51,048 bases of DNA from Deltaproteobacteria bacterium (GTDB lineage Bacteria; Desulfobacterota; Syntrophia; Syntrophales; UBA5619): NCBI GenBank assembly GCA_021817825.1, contig JAKAFS010000019.1:1-51048 (forward strand), written 5' to 3'. Shown here piece after piece: positions 32,047-42,034 of this stretch. The translations under genes were made by a program, and so were the position numbers. A model generated the notes under the pieces. The model was given only the letters and a program-made list of their open reading frames with translations, was not told the DNA's origin and did no database searches. Every line of letters begins with the position of its first letter. The first letter of the stretch is position 1.

Positions 32047-34794
32047 ATGGGAAAGATCATGCTCTGGAGCTTGAAACATCCTCGCCTCGTGATCGGCCTG
32101 GCCGTCGTCATTACCCTGATCATGGGCTATTTCGCCATCCAGGTCCGGGTCGATTCCTCCACCGAAGGGATGATGATCAGCGGCGATCCGGCCAAGGATT
32201 TTCATCGGGAAACGGTGAAGCTCTTCGGTTCCGACAACATCACCGTCGTTTTCGTCCGCGACCGGAACCTCTTCACCCCCGAGAAGCTTCGGGACCTGGA
32301 AAAGATCTACTACGATCTCAAGGATCTGCCGGGCGTCGGACGGTGCGAAAGCCTCTTTTCGGTCACCAACTTCAAAGGTTCCCCGGGCGGGCTGGAGACG
32401 AACCCCCTGATGGACCAGCCTCCTTCCACCCTCGAGGAGGCCAAGCAGGTCCAGGCCGATGCCCTGCGCAGCCCCCTGCTCATGAACAGCCTGATCTCGA
32501 AAGACGGCAACATGACGGCCATCAACCTCTATGTGGACGTCGATCCCAAGGACCCGGAATTTCATACCAAATTTTCCCGGGCCGTCGATGCCGTAACGGC
32601 CAAGTACCAGGGCAAGTTCGACCGTCTCTTCCAGTTCGGGAACTCCTTCGGGCGCCGCTCCATTGCCGAGAATATCCTGAGCGACCAGGCAAGGATCGTC
32701 CCCCTGGCGGTCTTGATCCTCGTCGTCACCATCATCATCGCCCTCAGGAACCTCTCGGCGGGCCTGATGCCGATCATCACGGCGGGCGTCAGCGTGGTGT
32801 GGACCTTCGGTTTCATGCACCTGGCCGGCATCCCCCTGAACGTCCTGACCGTCATCGTGCCGTCGATCCTGATCGTCATCGGGTCCACCGAAGATTTGCA
32901 CATGATGCACGAGTACCTCGAAAGCATCGAGGAGACCAACGGCGACCGGGACGGCTCGATCTCCCTCATGTCCGGCAAGCTCGGCCTGGCGGTCTTCATG
33001 ACGTCGCTTACGACCTTTCTGGGCTTTTTGTCCATCGTCTACAACGACATCCAGATGCTGGTCCAGTTCGGTATCGTCGCCTCCTTCGCCCTCTTGGTAA
33101 ACCCGCTGGCGACCTTCACCCTGGGACCTGCCTTTCTCCATTTCTTCGGGCCGACGAAGGTGCGCAAGCACGAGGTCAAGAAACACTTCATGGACCGGAT
33201 TTTCCGTACGACCGCCGACGGCGTCCTGAAGCTGGTCAACCATCCCGGTCGCCGGAAGATCATCGTCGTCGTCCTGGTTCTCGTCACGCTGCTCACCTTC
33301 GGCACGAGCTTCCTGATCAAGGTGGACAACGATTTTCTCGGCTACTTCAAGCAGGACTCGGAGATCCAGAAGCGCAACCGGACCCTCTACCAGGAACTGT
33401 CCGGGGCCCAGACCTTCTTCATCCGGATTTCCAGCGGTCAGCCCAATACTTTCAAGCAGTCGGCCAATCTCGCCCAGATCGCGGCGCTTCAGCAGTTCGT
33501 CGCCGAGAAGAAATGGTTCGACAAAACGGAATCCCTGGCCGATCGCGTCGCCATCATCCACCGGGAGATGAACGGCGGGGACCCCAAGTTTTACGCGATT
33601 CCCGCCGATTCCAATCTCGTGTCCCAGTACCTGCTTCTTTTTCAGCGCGACGACCTCTCCCGCTTCGCCACCTCCGATTTCAGCGAGGTGTCCATCATGG
33701 TCCGCCATCATGTCGGCTCCAGCCACGAGATCAATACGATCCTCGCGGAGTTGGACGCCTATATGAAGAAGAACGTCAATCCCCATTTCAAGTACGACTT
33801 TACCGGCGAGTACATCCTGATCAACAAGGCGGCGGAAAGCCTGGCGATGAATTCGGTGACCTCGCTGGCCTTCACCCTCTCCGTCGTCTTCATTTGTATG
33901 TTCTTCCTCTTCTGGTCCGTTAAGGCCGGGGCCATCTCCCTGATTCCGAACCTGTTCCCGATCATCGTCAACTTCGGCATCATGGGGCTGTTGAACATCC
34001 CCCTCAACGTCGGCACCGCCATGGTGGCCGACATCGCCATCGGCATCGCGGTGGATGATACGATTCACTTCATGACCCGCTACAACCGGGAAATGCGGGA
34101 AAGGCAGGACCGGGACGCGGCCATCGCCGCGACGCTGCACGACGAGATCCGGCCCGTGATCTGTAGCTCCTTTGCCCTGGCGGGCGGGTTCGCCATCTGC
34201 GCCGTTTCGAACTTCATCCCCGTGATCCAGTTCGGTCTCCTGTCGGCGGAGGTGATGGTCGTGGCGATCATCGGCGAACTTTTCATCACCCCGATCCTGC
34301 TCGGCTCGACCCAGTTGATCACCCTCTGGGATATGATCGGACTGAAGCTCCAGGATGCGGTCATCAAGGCCTCGCCCTTCTTCGAGGGGCTTCGTCCCTG
34401 GCAGCGCAAGAAGGTCTGTCTGCTGGGCCGGATGGTCGAAAAGCGGCCGGGCGAAAAGGCCGTCCGGCAGGGCGAATTCGGCAAGAGCATGTACCTGCTC
34501 CTGGAAGGCAGTGCCGAGGTGATCGGCACCGATCAGGCGACGGGCAAGGAGATGGTCTTCACCCGGCTCAACCCCGGCGATGTCTTCGGGGAGATCGCCC
34601 TGGTCCAGCCCGGTCCCCGTTCGGCCGACGTTCGCGCCCTGGAGCCGCTCAAATATCTGGAAATCGACTGGGAGGGGCTCAAGCGGATCCAGTCCGTCTA
34701 TCCGCGGATCGGCGGCAAGCTGTTCTTGAACCTGTCGCGGATTCTCGGCCACCGCCTGGTTTCGACGAACGAGATGCTGTTTACCAAATCATGA
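32047..34794 (+). CDS. RND/MMPL-type exporter with C-terminal cyclic-nucleotide-binding domain
   Basis: A 915-residue inner-membrane transporter of the MMPL/HpnN branch of the RND superfamily. Two halves repeat: a membrane helix near residue 13, a periplasmic loop, then a group of helices (around 220-360, and again around 615-775). IAIGIAVDDTIHFMTRYNRE is the helix IV-type motif of the second half; VIVPSILIVIGSTEDLHMMH is its first-half partner. Residues ~785-905 are a cyclic-nucleotide-binding domain with FGEIALVQPGPRSADVRAL, which keeps the FGE glutamate and RSA arginine that bind cyclic phosphate. The fusion is unusual and suggests ligand-gated export. It lies between a LolA-like carrier and an outer-membrane barrel. 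Confidence 0.9.
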   Translation: MGKIMLWSLKHPRLVIGLAVVITLIMGYFAIQVRVDSSTEGMMISGDPAKDFHRETVKLFGSDNITVVFVRDRNLFTPEKLRDLEKIYYDLKDLPGVGRCESLFSVTNFKGSPGGLETNPLMDQPPSTLEEAKQVQADALRSPLLMNSLISKDGNMTAINLYVDVDPKDPEFHTKFSRAVDAVTAKYQGKFDRLFQFGNSFGRRSIAENILSDQARIVPLAVLILVVTIIIALRNLSAGLMPIITAGVSVVWTFGFMHLAGIPLNVLTVIVPSILIVIGSTEDLHMMHEYLESIEETNGDRDGSISLMSGKLGLAVFMTSLTTFLGFLSIVYNDIQMLVQFGIVASFALLVNPLATFTLGPAFLHFFGPTKVRKHEVKKHFMDRIFRTTADGVLKLVNHPGRRKIIVVVLVLVTLLTFGTSFLIKVDNDFLGYFKQDSEIQKRNRTLYQELSGAQTFFIRISSGQPNTFKQSANLAQIAALQQFVAEKKWFDKTESLADRVAIIHREMNGGDPKFYAIPADSNLVSQYLLLFQRDDLSRFATSDFSEVSIMVRHHVGSSHEINTILAELDAYMKKNVNPHFKYDFTGEYILINKAAESLAMNSVTSLAFTLSVVFICMFFLFWSVKAGAISLIPNLFPIIVNFGIMGLLNIPLNVGTAMVADIAIGIAVDDTIHFMTRYNREMRERQDRDAAIAATLHDEIRPVICSSFALAGGFAICAVSNFIPVIQFGLLSAEVMVVAIIGELFITPILLGSTQLITLWDMIGLKLQDAVIKASPFFEGLRPWQRKKVCLLGRMVEKRPGEKAVRQGEFGKSMYLLLEGSAEVIGTDQATGKEMVFTRLNPGDVFGEIALVQPGPRSADVRALEPLKYLEIDWEGLKRIQSVYPRIGGKLFLNLSRILGHRLVSTNEMLFTKS

Positions 34795-34805
34795 GAGGAG
34801 CGAAT

Positions 34806-36356
34806 ATGAAATTCCCTTGGCGAACCCCCCTGCTGTTGTGCACCCTCTGGTTGTTCCTGGCGGCGCCTTCGGTCTTACGGGCCCAGTCTCCGGACGATCT
34901 GCTCAAGGCGGTCGATGCGCCGCAGGACCAGGAAAAAGCCCCGGTCGCTTCCCAGCCGCCGGGGCCGTCGGTGGATGACCTGCTCAAGGGAATGGACGCG
35001 CCGTCGGACGGGATAGCCGCTCCCGCTGCCGGAAAGGCCGCGTCGGCGGCGGCTGCCCAGAAGCAGGAGGGCTACGGCGATCAGCTGGTCAAGAATCTTC
35101 ACGGCAGCCTTCTGTTTCGGGGAATGCAATATCTGCGCGCTCCCCAGGAACGGGAAGGGGCGGACATGGGCCTCAGCTTCGGCAACGTCCTGGCCAAGTT
35201 CACCGACAAGATCGGGGGCCGCAACTGGGACGTCAACTTCGGGGGCTGGGCCGAGTTCGGAAACGAGACCAACACCTACGCGGGAACCTTTCTGGACCAG
35301 TTTATCCAGGACACGGACCGGCGGCGACGGATCGTCGAACTCAACGAGCTGTTCCTCAACTGGGCCCCCTCGGCGAGTCTCAATCTCGTCGCCGGGAAAA
35401 AGACGCTGACCAACGGCATCTCCACCCTCTTCATCCCCTCGGACCGCATGCGGCCCCAGGACATGAACGATCCCATGAACCCCAAGGACCTCAACCGGTT
35501 CCAGGTCCGCGCCGACTACTATCGGGATGCCACCACCTTCACCGCCGTTTTCCTGCCCTTCTATCAGGAACAGAAACTGCCCAGCGAGACCTCCCGGTGG
35601 ATGGGGCAACGAAACGCGACCGACACGCCGGACTCGGCGGACATCTACAATGCCTCGAACCTCAACATGGAAAACGATCGGGCCAAGCTTACGGACACCA
35701 ACTTCGGTTATTTCGGACGGGTGAAGACCACCTACCGGGGCTGGGACTTTTTCGCCTCCTACTACCACGGCCCCAACCCCTATTACGTGGTCCGGGAGGA
35801 GCAGCGCCCCGGCTCCATCGAACCGTTAAAAATAAAGGAGATCATCAAGGTGGACACCGTCGCCGCCGGATTTTCGACGACCAAAGGGGCCTGGGAATTC
35901 CACGGCGAGGCCCTCGTCAACCGCAGCTACGAGGCCAAGGACGATCATTATTTCAGCTATGTCGGCGGGTTCACCTACACCTTCGACGACTTTGCCAAGC
36001 GGTTGAATCTGGAGAAGATCGACGTCACCGTCGAATATGCCAACGAAGTGATTCTGGCGCGGCAGTCGGCGGAAGGCTACACTTCGAGCTCGAAGAAATC
36101 CCGGGCGGGTCGGAACGACATCTTCAGCCGTGTCAATCTGGAGTACAGCGACAAGCTGAGCTTCCAGTTCCTGAGCAATTTCATCCTCACCGAAAGTGAA
36201 ACGGGGCGTTTCCAGAAGTTCCTGGCCAAGTACAAGCTTCGGGACGGCCTCCTCTCCAGTCTGTCGCTGGAGACCTTCGGCGGTAACGACAACGGGACCT
36301 ACGGGCGCTGGACCCGCAACGACCGCTTCATCCTCGAACTCGAATACAGTTATTAA
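34806..36356 (+). CDS. Predicted outer-membrane beta-barrel protein (RND-associated)
   Basis: A 516-residue exported protein. The ATG at 34806 follows AGAGGAGCGAAT; an in-frame ATG at 34791 is less well placed. A signal peptide (residues ~10-25) precedes a short linker that contains two copies of a DDLLK-x2-DAP-type sequence (VDDLLKGMDAP being the second). From about residue 100 the protein shows alternating aromatic and polar strands with WDVNFGGWAEFGNET, LNLVAGKKTLTNGIS and a C-terminal aromatic end (ILELEYSY), as in DUF1302-like barrels. It starts 11 bases after the RND gene and is probably the outer-membrane partner. Confidence 0.82.
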   Translation: MKFPWRTPLLLCTLWLFLAAPSVLRAQSPDDLLKAVDAPQDQEKAPVASQPPGPSVDDLLKGMDAPSDGIAAPAAGKAASAAAAQKQEGYGDQLVKNLHGSLLFRGMQYLRAPQEREGADMGLSFGNVLAKFTDKIGGRNWDVNFGGWAEFGNETNTYAGTFLDQFIQDTDRRRRIVELNELFLNWAPSASLNLVAGKKTLTNGISTLFIPSDRMRPQDMNDPMNPKDLNRFQVRADYYRDATTFTAVFLPFYQEQKLPSETSRWMGQRNATDTPDSADIYNASNLNMENDRAKLTDTNFGYFGRVKTTYRGWDFFASYYHGPNPYYVVREEQRPGSIEPLKIKEIIKVDTVAAGFSTTKGAWEFHGEALVNRSYEAKDDHYFSYVGGFTYTFDDFAKRLNLEKIDVTVEYANEVILARQSAEGYTSSSKKSRAGRNDIFSRVNLEYSDKLSFQFLSNFILTESETGRFQKFLAKYKLRDGLLSSLSLETFGGNDNGTYGRWTRNDRFILELEYSY

Positions 36357-36370
36357 GCGGTTCCCGGCCG

Positions 36371-38032
36371 CTAGGAAAGGGAAGCCCCTGCCGCGGCGAA
36401 GGCGGCGTCGACAATGCGGATCGCCTCCTGCTCGATTTGCCGGAGATGCCCCTCGTTCAAGAAGCTCTCGGCGTAGATCTTGTAGATCTCTTCCGTGCCC
36501 GAGGGACGGGCGGCAAACCAGCCGTTGGCGGCGACGACCTTCAGCCCCCCGATGTCCGCCTCATTGCCCGGCGCGCGGGTGAAGGCGGCCAGGACAGGCT
36601 CGCCGGCAAGCGATGCGACGTTCATTTTTTGGGGATCCATTCCCGCGAAGGAGGCCTTCTGCGCCGAGGTCGCCGGGGCGTCCAGGCGCTCGTAGAAGCA
36701 TTGACCGAAGCGTTGTTCAAGTTCCCCATAAAGGGCCGCAGGGTTTTTTCCCCCCTGCGCCGTCAGTTCGCAGGCGAGCAGATTCATGAGGATGCCATCC
36801 TTGTCGGTCGCCCAGGCCGTTCCGTCTTTCCTTAAAAAGGAGGCCCCGGCGCTCTCCTCGCCGCCGAAGCCGCAGGAGCCGTCCAAAAGGCCCGGCACGA
36901 ACCATTTGAAGCCCACGGGCGTCTCGTAGAGCCGCCTGCCGAGACCGGCCGCCACCCGATCGAGCATCGCCGTCGAGACCAGGGTCTTGCCCACCGCGGC
37001 CTCCTTTTTCCAGCCCGGACGGCTGGGGAAAAGGTAGGCGACGGCGGCGGCGAGGTAATGGTTGGGATTCATAAGCCCCGCGTCGGGGGTGACGATCCCG
37101 TGCCGGTCGGCGTCGGCGTCGTTGCCGAAGGCGATGTCGAAGCGGTCCTTCAATCCGATCAGACTTGCCATGGCGTAGGGGGACGAGCAATCCATCCGGA
37201 TCTTGCCGTCTTTGTCCACGGTCATGAATGCAAAGGTCGGATCGACGGTCCGGCTGACCACCTCCAGGCAAAGTCCGTAGCGTTCGGCGATGGCATCCCA
37301 GAAGTCCACCGCCGCCCCGCCCAGCGGGTCTACCCCGATCCGGAGCCCCGAACGGGCGATCGTGTCCATCTCGATGACATTTTGGAGGTCTTCCACATAG
37401 GGGGCGACGTAATCGTAGGAGTGGACCGTTCCGCCCTTCAGCGCCCGCTCGAAAGGGAACCGGCGGATGTCCGTGACGTCTCCGGCCAGGAGGGCATTGG
37501 CCCGCGTTTCGATGGCCCGGGTGACGGTCGTATCCGCCGGCCCGCCTTCCGGCGGATTGTACTTGAAACCGCCGTCCTCAGGGGGGTTGTGGGAGGGGGT
37601 GATCACGACCCCGTCGGCGAATCCGCTCTTCCTGCCCCGGTTATAGGTGAGGATGGCGTGGGAGATCACCGGCGTCGGGGTGTAGCGCAGGCCCTGCTGG
37701 ATGAGGACAGTGATCCCCCGGGCGGCGAAGACCTCGACGGCGGTGGCCAGGGCCGGTTCCGACAGGGCATGGGTATCCATGCCCAGAAAGAGCGGTCCGT
37801 CGATCCCCCTGGTCTTGCGATACTCGCCGATGGCCTGGCTGATCGCCAGGATGTGCCCTTCGTTGAAGCTGTGGTTCAAAGAAGAGCCGCGGTGTCCCGA
37901 AGTGCCGAAGGCGACCCGCTGGGCGGGGTCGGAGACGTCGGGCCGGCCGGTGTAGTAGGCGGAAACGAGTCGGGGAATATTGGCCAGGATCTCCCTGGGA
38001 GCCGGCTTTCCTGCCAGTTCATGGACGCTCAT
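36371..38032 (-). CDS. pgm: Alpha-D-glucose phosphate-specific phosphoglucomutase
   Basis: A 553-residue phosphohexomutase interconverting glucose 1- and 6-phosphate. The N-terminal [12 protein letters not shown] is typical of the bacterial Pgm group. The phosphoserine lies in [12 protein letters not shown], the metal loop in DADADRHG, and the sugar-phosphate-binding GGEESAG and RPSGTE loops are present. The length agrees with E. coli Pgm. The gene is convergent with the barrel gene (14 bases between stops) and follows the TPR-OmpA gene by 32 bases. Confidence 0.97.
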   Translation of the reverse strand: MSVHELAGKPAPREILANIPRLVSAYYTGRPDVSDPAQRVAFGTSGHRGSSLNHSFNEGHILAISQAIGEYRKTRGIDGPLFLGMDTHALSEPALATAVEVFAARGITVLIQQGLRYTPTPVISHAILTYNRGRKSGFADGVVITPSHNPPEDGGFKYNPPEGGPADTTVTRAIETRANALLAGDVTDIRRFPFERALKGGTVHSYDYVAPYVEDLQNVIEMDTIARSGLRIGVDPLGGAAVDFWDAIAERYGLCLEVVSRTVDPTFAFMTVDKDGKIRMDCSSPYAMASLIGLKDRFDIAFGNDADADRHGIVTPDAGLMNPNHYLAAAVAYLFPSRPGWKKEAAVGKTLVSTAMLDRVAAGLGRRLYETPVGFKWFVPGLLDGSCGFGGEESAGASFLRKDGTAWATDKDGILMNLLACELTAQGGKNPAALYGELEQRFGQCFYERLDAPATSAQKASFAGMDPQKMNVASLAGEPVLAAFTRAPGNEADIGGLKVVAANGWFAARPSGTEEIYKIYAESFLNEGHLRQIEQEAIRIVDAAFAAAGASLS

Positions 38033-38064
38033 CTTTTCCCTTCCGGCGCGGTTGCGTTGTCCGG

Positions 38065-38946
38065 CTATTCCCGGGTCCCGAGGAGGATTTCCGCCCGGCG
38101 ATTTTGAGCCCGTCCCTCTTCCGTTTTGTTGCTCGCCAGAGGGTCTTTCTTCCCGTAGCCCTTGACGGCGATCCGCTCCGGAGCGATGCGGCGCTCTTTC
38201 ACGAGATAGGATTCGACGGCCCGCGCCCTCTGCAAAGAAAGCTCCTCGTTGTAGCTTTCCGTGCCGATCTCGTCCGTGTGTCCGACGATCGTGATTTTCG
38301 CCTCAGGCAGCCCCTCCTGCAGCGCCTTGGCGATGTCATCCAGCAGGGCGGCATCGGCTTCTCCGAGGGTCGCCATATTGAAGTCGAAGTGGACCACCGG
38401 CTCGGCTCCGGCCGGGAGAAACTCCCGCAGGGTGACGGCTTTGCCTGCCGTGACGGATGCCGCCTCTTCGACGGCGGCCTGCTGGGGAGCGGCTTCCGGC
38501 TGGGAGATCGCCGCCGTTCCCGCTTTCCCGGACGCGAGCCATTTTCGGGCGCCCTGGTGGCCGAGCGCGGCCGCGGTTTTCATGTCTTTGATGGCATTTT
38601 CGTTGTTGATGAGAAAGGCGTTGAGCAGCCCCCGCTCGTAATAGGCCTCGGCGTTCGTCGGCTCAAGGGCAATGGTCGTGGTAAGATCCGCCATGGCCCC
38701 CGTAGGAGAGGTCAGATCGGAGGCGCGGAGCGCCTTGGCGCGCTTGAAATAAGCTTCTGCGAAGTTCGGGTCCCGTTCGATGGCCGCGGTGTACATCTTG
38801 ACGGCTTCACCGTAAGCCCCCTGCGCTTCGACGGCGACACCCTTTTGGAACCAGTCCCGGGCCGTCGGTTGCTCCGCGGCGGAACCGATGGACCCGGTCA
38901 GATAGAGGATAAAGACAAGGATAAGACCGAAACTGATTTTTTTCAT
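38065..38946 (-). CDS. Exported TPR-OmpA domain protein
   Basis: A 293-residue protein with a signal peptide ([20 protein letters not shown]), about three TPR repeats in residues 25-130 (for example [17 protein letters not shown]), a proline/alanine linker, and an OmpA-like peptidoglycan-binding domain in ~185-290 ([43 protein letters not shown]). The signal peptide has no clear lipobox, so it may be soluble in the periplasm. It may share a transcript with pgm. A wall-anchored adaptor role is inference. Confidence 0.9.
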   Translation of the reverse strand: MKKISFGLILVFILYLTGSIGSAAEQPTARDWFQKGVAVEAQGAYGEAVKMYTAAIERDPNFAEAYFKRAKALRASDLTSPTGAMADLTTTIALEPTNAEAYYERGLLNAFLINNENAIKDMKTAAALGHQGARKWLASGKAGTAAISQPEAAPQQAAVEEAASVTAGKAVTLREFLPAGAEPVVHFDFNMATLGEADAALLDDIAKALQEGLPEAKITIVGHTDEIGTESYNEELSLQRARAVESYLVKERRIAPERIAVKGYGKKDPLASNKTEEGRAQNRRAEILLGTRE

Positions 38947-39047
38947 GATTCACCTCTCGCTTTGCGATTTGTGCCGCATGTCACGATAGCCACTCTAAGG
39001 AGTGGTTTTTGCTACCCTATGAGGATAACGTCCTCCTGTCAAGCAGA

Positions 39048-40829
39048 TTAAACGCCGGCTTTCTCTTCCAGCCATTCCCAGCGGGCATAGGCGGCTGTCA
39101 GGTCCTGCTCCAGCTGATCCAGCCTGGACTGCATCCCGGCAACCTCCGCGCCGGCGCTTTTATACAGGGCGGGATCGGCCAGGGCCGTGTAAAGGGCCTG
39201 TCTTTCCTGCTCGATCGCCTCGATCGCCTCCGGCAGAGATTCCCTTTCGCGCTGCTCCTTGAAGGTGAGCTTGCGGGGAGAGGCGATAGGGGCGCGCGGC
39301 TTGCCCTTTTTTTCTTTCGGCGCCGGCTTCCCCTCCGTCTCCGGAGGGCGTTGCCGCAGCCAGTCGTCGTAGCCGCCCACATATTCGCTAAACCGTCCCT
39401 CGCCCTCGAAGACCAGCGTGGAGGTGGCCACATCGTTCAAAAAGGTCCGGTCGTGGCTCACCAGCAGGACCGTTCCTGTGTAGTCGATCAGCATCGCTTC
39501 GAGCAGCTCCAGCGCCTCCACGTCCAGGTCGTTGGTGGGCTCATCGAGAACCAGCAAATTGGAGGGCTGGGTGAAGAGCCGCGCCAGGAGCAGCCGGTTG
39601 CGCTCTCCGCCGGACAGGGTGGTGATGGGCGCCCGCGCCTGGGCCGGCGTGAACAGGAAATCCTGAAGATAGCCGATGACATGGCGCGGTTTGCCGTTCA
39701 CGATGACCGTGTCGCCGTCGTCGACGATGTTCTGCTGGAGGGTTTTGCTTTCATCGAGCTGCGCCCGGAGCTGGTCGTAGTAGGCCACCTGTAGGCGGAC
39801 GCCGTGCCGCAGGGTCCCGCTCCGGGGGGCCAATTCCCCGAGGAGGAGCCGCAGCAGCGTCGTCTTTCCGGAGCCGTTGGGTCCGATGATCCCCACCTTG
39901 TCCCCCCGCATCACGGTGGCAAAGAGATCATCGACGATGACCCGCTCGTCATAGGCGAACCGGACCGCCTTGGCCTCGATGATCAGGCGACCCGACCGCT
40001 CGGCCTCTTGCAGGACGGCGCGCAGGCTGCCGATCCCGGCGCGGCGTCGCTCCACTTCGGCGCGCATGGCCAACAGGGCGCGGACCCGGCCTTCATTTCG
40101 GGTGCGGCGGGCCTTCACCCCCTGTCTGAGCCAGGCTTCCTCCTGCTTCAAGTGCTTGTCGAATTTGGCGTTCTGGGCGGCTTCGCTCTCGATCAGTTCC
40201 CGCCGGCGATCGAGATAGATCTCGTAGTCGCCGGGAAAGGAACGGAGCTTGGCCCGGTCGATCTCGACGATCCGGGTGGCCAGCTTTTTCAGAAAGGCCC
40301 GGTCGTGGGTGACGAAGAGCAGCGTGCCGCCGGAACGGAGCAGGAACTGTTCCATCCAGAGGATCGCATCGATGTCCAGGTGGTTGGTCGGTTCGTCGAG
40401 CAGCAGGATGTCCGGGGCGGCGGCCAGTGCCCGGGCCAGACCGACCCGGCGCTTGAGGCCGGCGGACAGGGCGCCGCAGTCCGCCTGGTCGTCGAGATTC
40501 ATGCGCGAGAGGATCGTCCGGACCTGCTGATCGCGCTGGCGGGCGTCCCCGGGGGGCAGCCCGGCGGCAACGCAATCGTACACGCTGCCCGTGAGTTCCG
40601 GCGGCACCTCCTGGTTGAGGAGGGCGGTTTTGATCCCCGGGGTCCGGGTGATCGTGCCGCTGTCGGGCGGCAGGTCGCCGTTGATCAGCTTGAGCAGGGT
40701 GGATTTGCCGGCCCCGTTGCGGCCGATCAGGCAGATCCGCTCTCCCGGCTCGATCTGTAGATCCGCCCCGTCGAGCAGCGCCGGACCGCCGAACCCGAGG
40801 CTCACTGCCTGTAAGGTCAAGAGCGCCAT
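39048..40829 (-). CDS. uup: ABC-F family ATPase (Uup-like)
   Basis: A 593-residue soluble protein with two ABC domains and no membrane part. The Walker A loops are GRNGAGKST and GPNGSGKTT; the signature motifs are LSAGLKRR (first, Ala in place of the second Gly) and LSGGERNR (second). Both Walker B/glutamate motifs read LLDEPTNHLD or VLDEPTNDLD. A positively charged linker and a C-terminal coiled coil follow, as in Uup. ABC-F proteins act on ribosomes. The start at 40829 lies 7 bases after the RNase HI stop; the longer frame runs inside rnhA and is rejected. Confidence 0.93.
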   Translation of the reverse strand: MALLTLQAVSLGFGGPALLDGADLQIEPGERICLIGRNGAGKSTLLKLINGDLPPDSGTITRTPGIKTALLNQEVPPELTGSVYDCVAAGLPPGDARQRDQQVRTILSRMNLDDQADCGALSAGLKRRVGLARALAAAPDILLLDEPTNHLDIDAILWMEQFLLRSGGTLLFVTHDRAFLKKLATRIVEIDRAKLRSFPGDYEIYLDRRRELIESEAAQNAKFDKHLKQEEAWLRQGVKARRTRNEGRVRALLAMRAEVERRRAGIGSLRAVLQEAERSGRLIIEAKAVRFAYDERVIVDDLFATVMRGDKVGIIGPNGSGKTTLLRLLLGELAPRSGTLRHGVRLQVAYYDQLRAQLDESKTLQQNIVDDGDTVIVNGKPRHVIGYLQDFLFTPAQARAPITTLSGGERNRLLLARLFTQPSNLLVLDEPTNDLDVEALELLEAMLIDYTGTVLLVSHDRTFLNDVATSTLVFEGEGRFSEYVGGYDDWLRQRPPETEGKPAPKEKKGKPRAPIASPRKLTFKEQRERESLPEAIEAIEQERQALYTALADPALYKSAGAEVAGMQSRLDQLEQDLTAAYARWEWLEEKAGV

Positions 40830-40836
40830 CTGGTTC

Positions 40837-41571
40837 TCATGCCCCCTTCGCGCGATTTGCGGCAACCGCCGGGACCGGCCGGTAACCTCGGTCCTCCAAC
40901 AGATCGGGGCCTTGCGCCGCCGTGGTGGCCAGTTGATCGCACCGTTCGTTTTCTGCCTGTCCCGCATGGCCGTGGACCCAGAAAAAGCGCACCTGCCGCT
41001 TCTCGCAGAGTCCCAGCAGTTCCTCCCAGAGGTCGCTGTTCTGGGCGGGTTCGGTTTTCGTGCGCATCCAGCCGTTGGCGCGCCATTTCCGGGCCCAGCC
41101 CTTTTCGATTCCGTTTACCACGTAACGCGAGTCGCTGTGCAGGATCACTTCGGCTCCCGGTTGCAGGGCCCGGAGCGCCGCGATGCAGGCCATCAGTTCC
41201 ATGCGGTTGTTCGTCGTCAGGCGATATCCCCGGGCGAGTTCCCGGCGCTTTCCCCCTTCGTCGATGAGGACGCCGTAGCCCCCCGGTCCCGGGTTTCCGC
41301 GGCAGCCGCCGTCGGTATAGACGACGATCTTGCCTGCCGTGGCGAAGGGGGCCGCAGGGGGATTGACATTTTTTGCCGCAGCCGGCGCAGGCCGCCCCGC
41401 GCCCGGATTGTCCAGCCATTGCTTTGCCTCGGTCAGGGAGGCAAAGCCCCGGTACAGGGCCCCGGCAAATCCGCGGACCTGCCGTTCGGCGCCCTCGGGG
41501 CCGAACCAGTCACTATAGATGCCGGGGCGGGCGCCCCGGGCGACGGCGTACACTTTTTTCGTTTTTCCCAT
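40837..41571 (-). CDS. rnhA: Ribonuclease HI with N-terminal hybrid-binding domain
   Basis: A 244-residue enzyme that cuts RNA in RNA-DNA hybrids. Residues 5-55 form the eukaryote-type hybrid-binding domain (KVYAVARGARPGIYSDW; GFASLTEAKQWLD), linked by an Ala/Pro stretch to the catalytic domain at 80-220. The catalytic residues Asp87 (YTDGG), Glu125 (RMELM), Asp147 (HSDSRYV) and a final Asp in NERCDQL are all present. The two-domain form is less common than the single-domain E. coli enzyme. It is co-oriented with uup; a terminator separates it from atpZ upstream. Confidence 0.95.
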   Translation of the reverse strand: MGKTKKVYAVARGARPGIYSDWFGPEGAERQVRGFAGALYRGFASLTEAKQWLDNPGAGRPAPAAAKNVNPPAAPFATAGKIVVYTDGGCRGNPGPGGYGVLIDEGGKRRELARGYRLTTNNRMELMACIAALRALQPGAEVILHSDSRYVVNGIEKGWARKWRANGWMRTKTEPAQNSDLWEELLGLCEKRQVRFFWVHGHAGQAENERCDQLATTAAQGPDLLEDRGYRPVPAVAANRAKGA

Positions 41572-41670
41572 CGAACCATCTCCCTCCGGTTACGGCTTGG
41601 CGCGCCGACAATCTTCCCGTCGATCAGGGGGGGCGGCCGGCCAGAGGCACTATACAAAGAAAAGAGGGAC

Positions 41671-41717
41671 AAGACAAACAAGAAAAGCCCCTTTGCGCGG
41701 CGCCGCACAAGGGGGCT
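41671..41717 (-). terminator. Rho-independent terminator after atpZ
   Basis: On the minus strand AGCCCC...GGGGCT form the outer stem, TTG/CAA and GCGG/CCGC extend it, and TTTTCTTGTTTG follows directly. It lies about 40 bases after the atpZ stop and separates it from rnhA. Confidence 0.75.
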
Positions 41718-41758
41718 CGATCGGGACGGAAGGCGAGGGATCGAACTGGCTGGTGATT

Positions 41759-41992
41759 TCAGACCTTTTTTCTTTTCTCCCAGGCCTCCTGATAGAGTCG
41801 GCCGACGGTGAGCACGACGGCCAGGAAGAACAGGCCGAGCATGAAATTCGGTTCCGTGCCCAGCCAGCGGTCCAGCCGATAGCCGAAGTAGAGGAAGAGA
41901 AGCGAGGCGATGGCGATGACGAACCCCCAGGCGCTCAGCATCAGGATGGATCCCAGATCACGCATCTCATGGAACTGGTTGGCCTGCGACAT
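41759..41992 (-). CDS. atpZ: AtpZ/AtpI-family small membrane protein
   Basis: A 77-residue protein with two membrane helices (residues ~17-38 and ~51-66) and the family pattern LFLYFGYRLDRWLGTEPNFM. AtpZ-type proteins accompany ATP synthase and have been linked to its assembly or to Mg/Ca transport. The ATG has GGAGGCAAGAGTC upstream. Here the gene is not followed by ATP synthase subunits: a terminator and then rnhA lie downstream. It follows a 91-residue membrane protein, and a sigma-54-type promoter stands before both. Confidence 0.8.
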   Translation of the reverse strand: MSQANQFHEMRDLGSILMLSAWGFVIAIASLLFLYFGYRLDRWLGTEPNFMLGLFFLAVVLTVGRLYQEAWEKRKKV

Positions 41993-42034
41993 GACTCTTG
42001 CCTCCTTCCCCTCTCCGCGTTTCCGCTAATCAGG

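Noticed and set aside
32044..34752. Very long minus-strand frame (about 900 codons) opposite the RND gene
   Set aside because: Its residues are the mirror of the RND codons, with highly biased composition and no motifs; a reading-frame shadow.
38947..39047. Sigma-54 promoter upstream of the TPR-OmpA gene (TGCGGCACAAATCGC on the minus strand)
   Set aside because: The GG is followed at ten bases by AA instead of GC, so the essential -12 element is missing.
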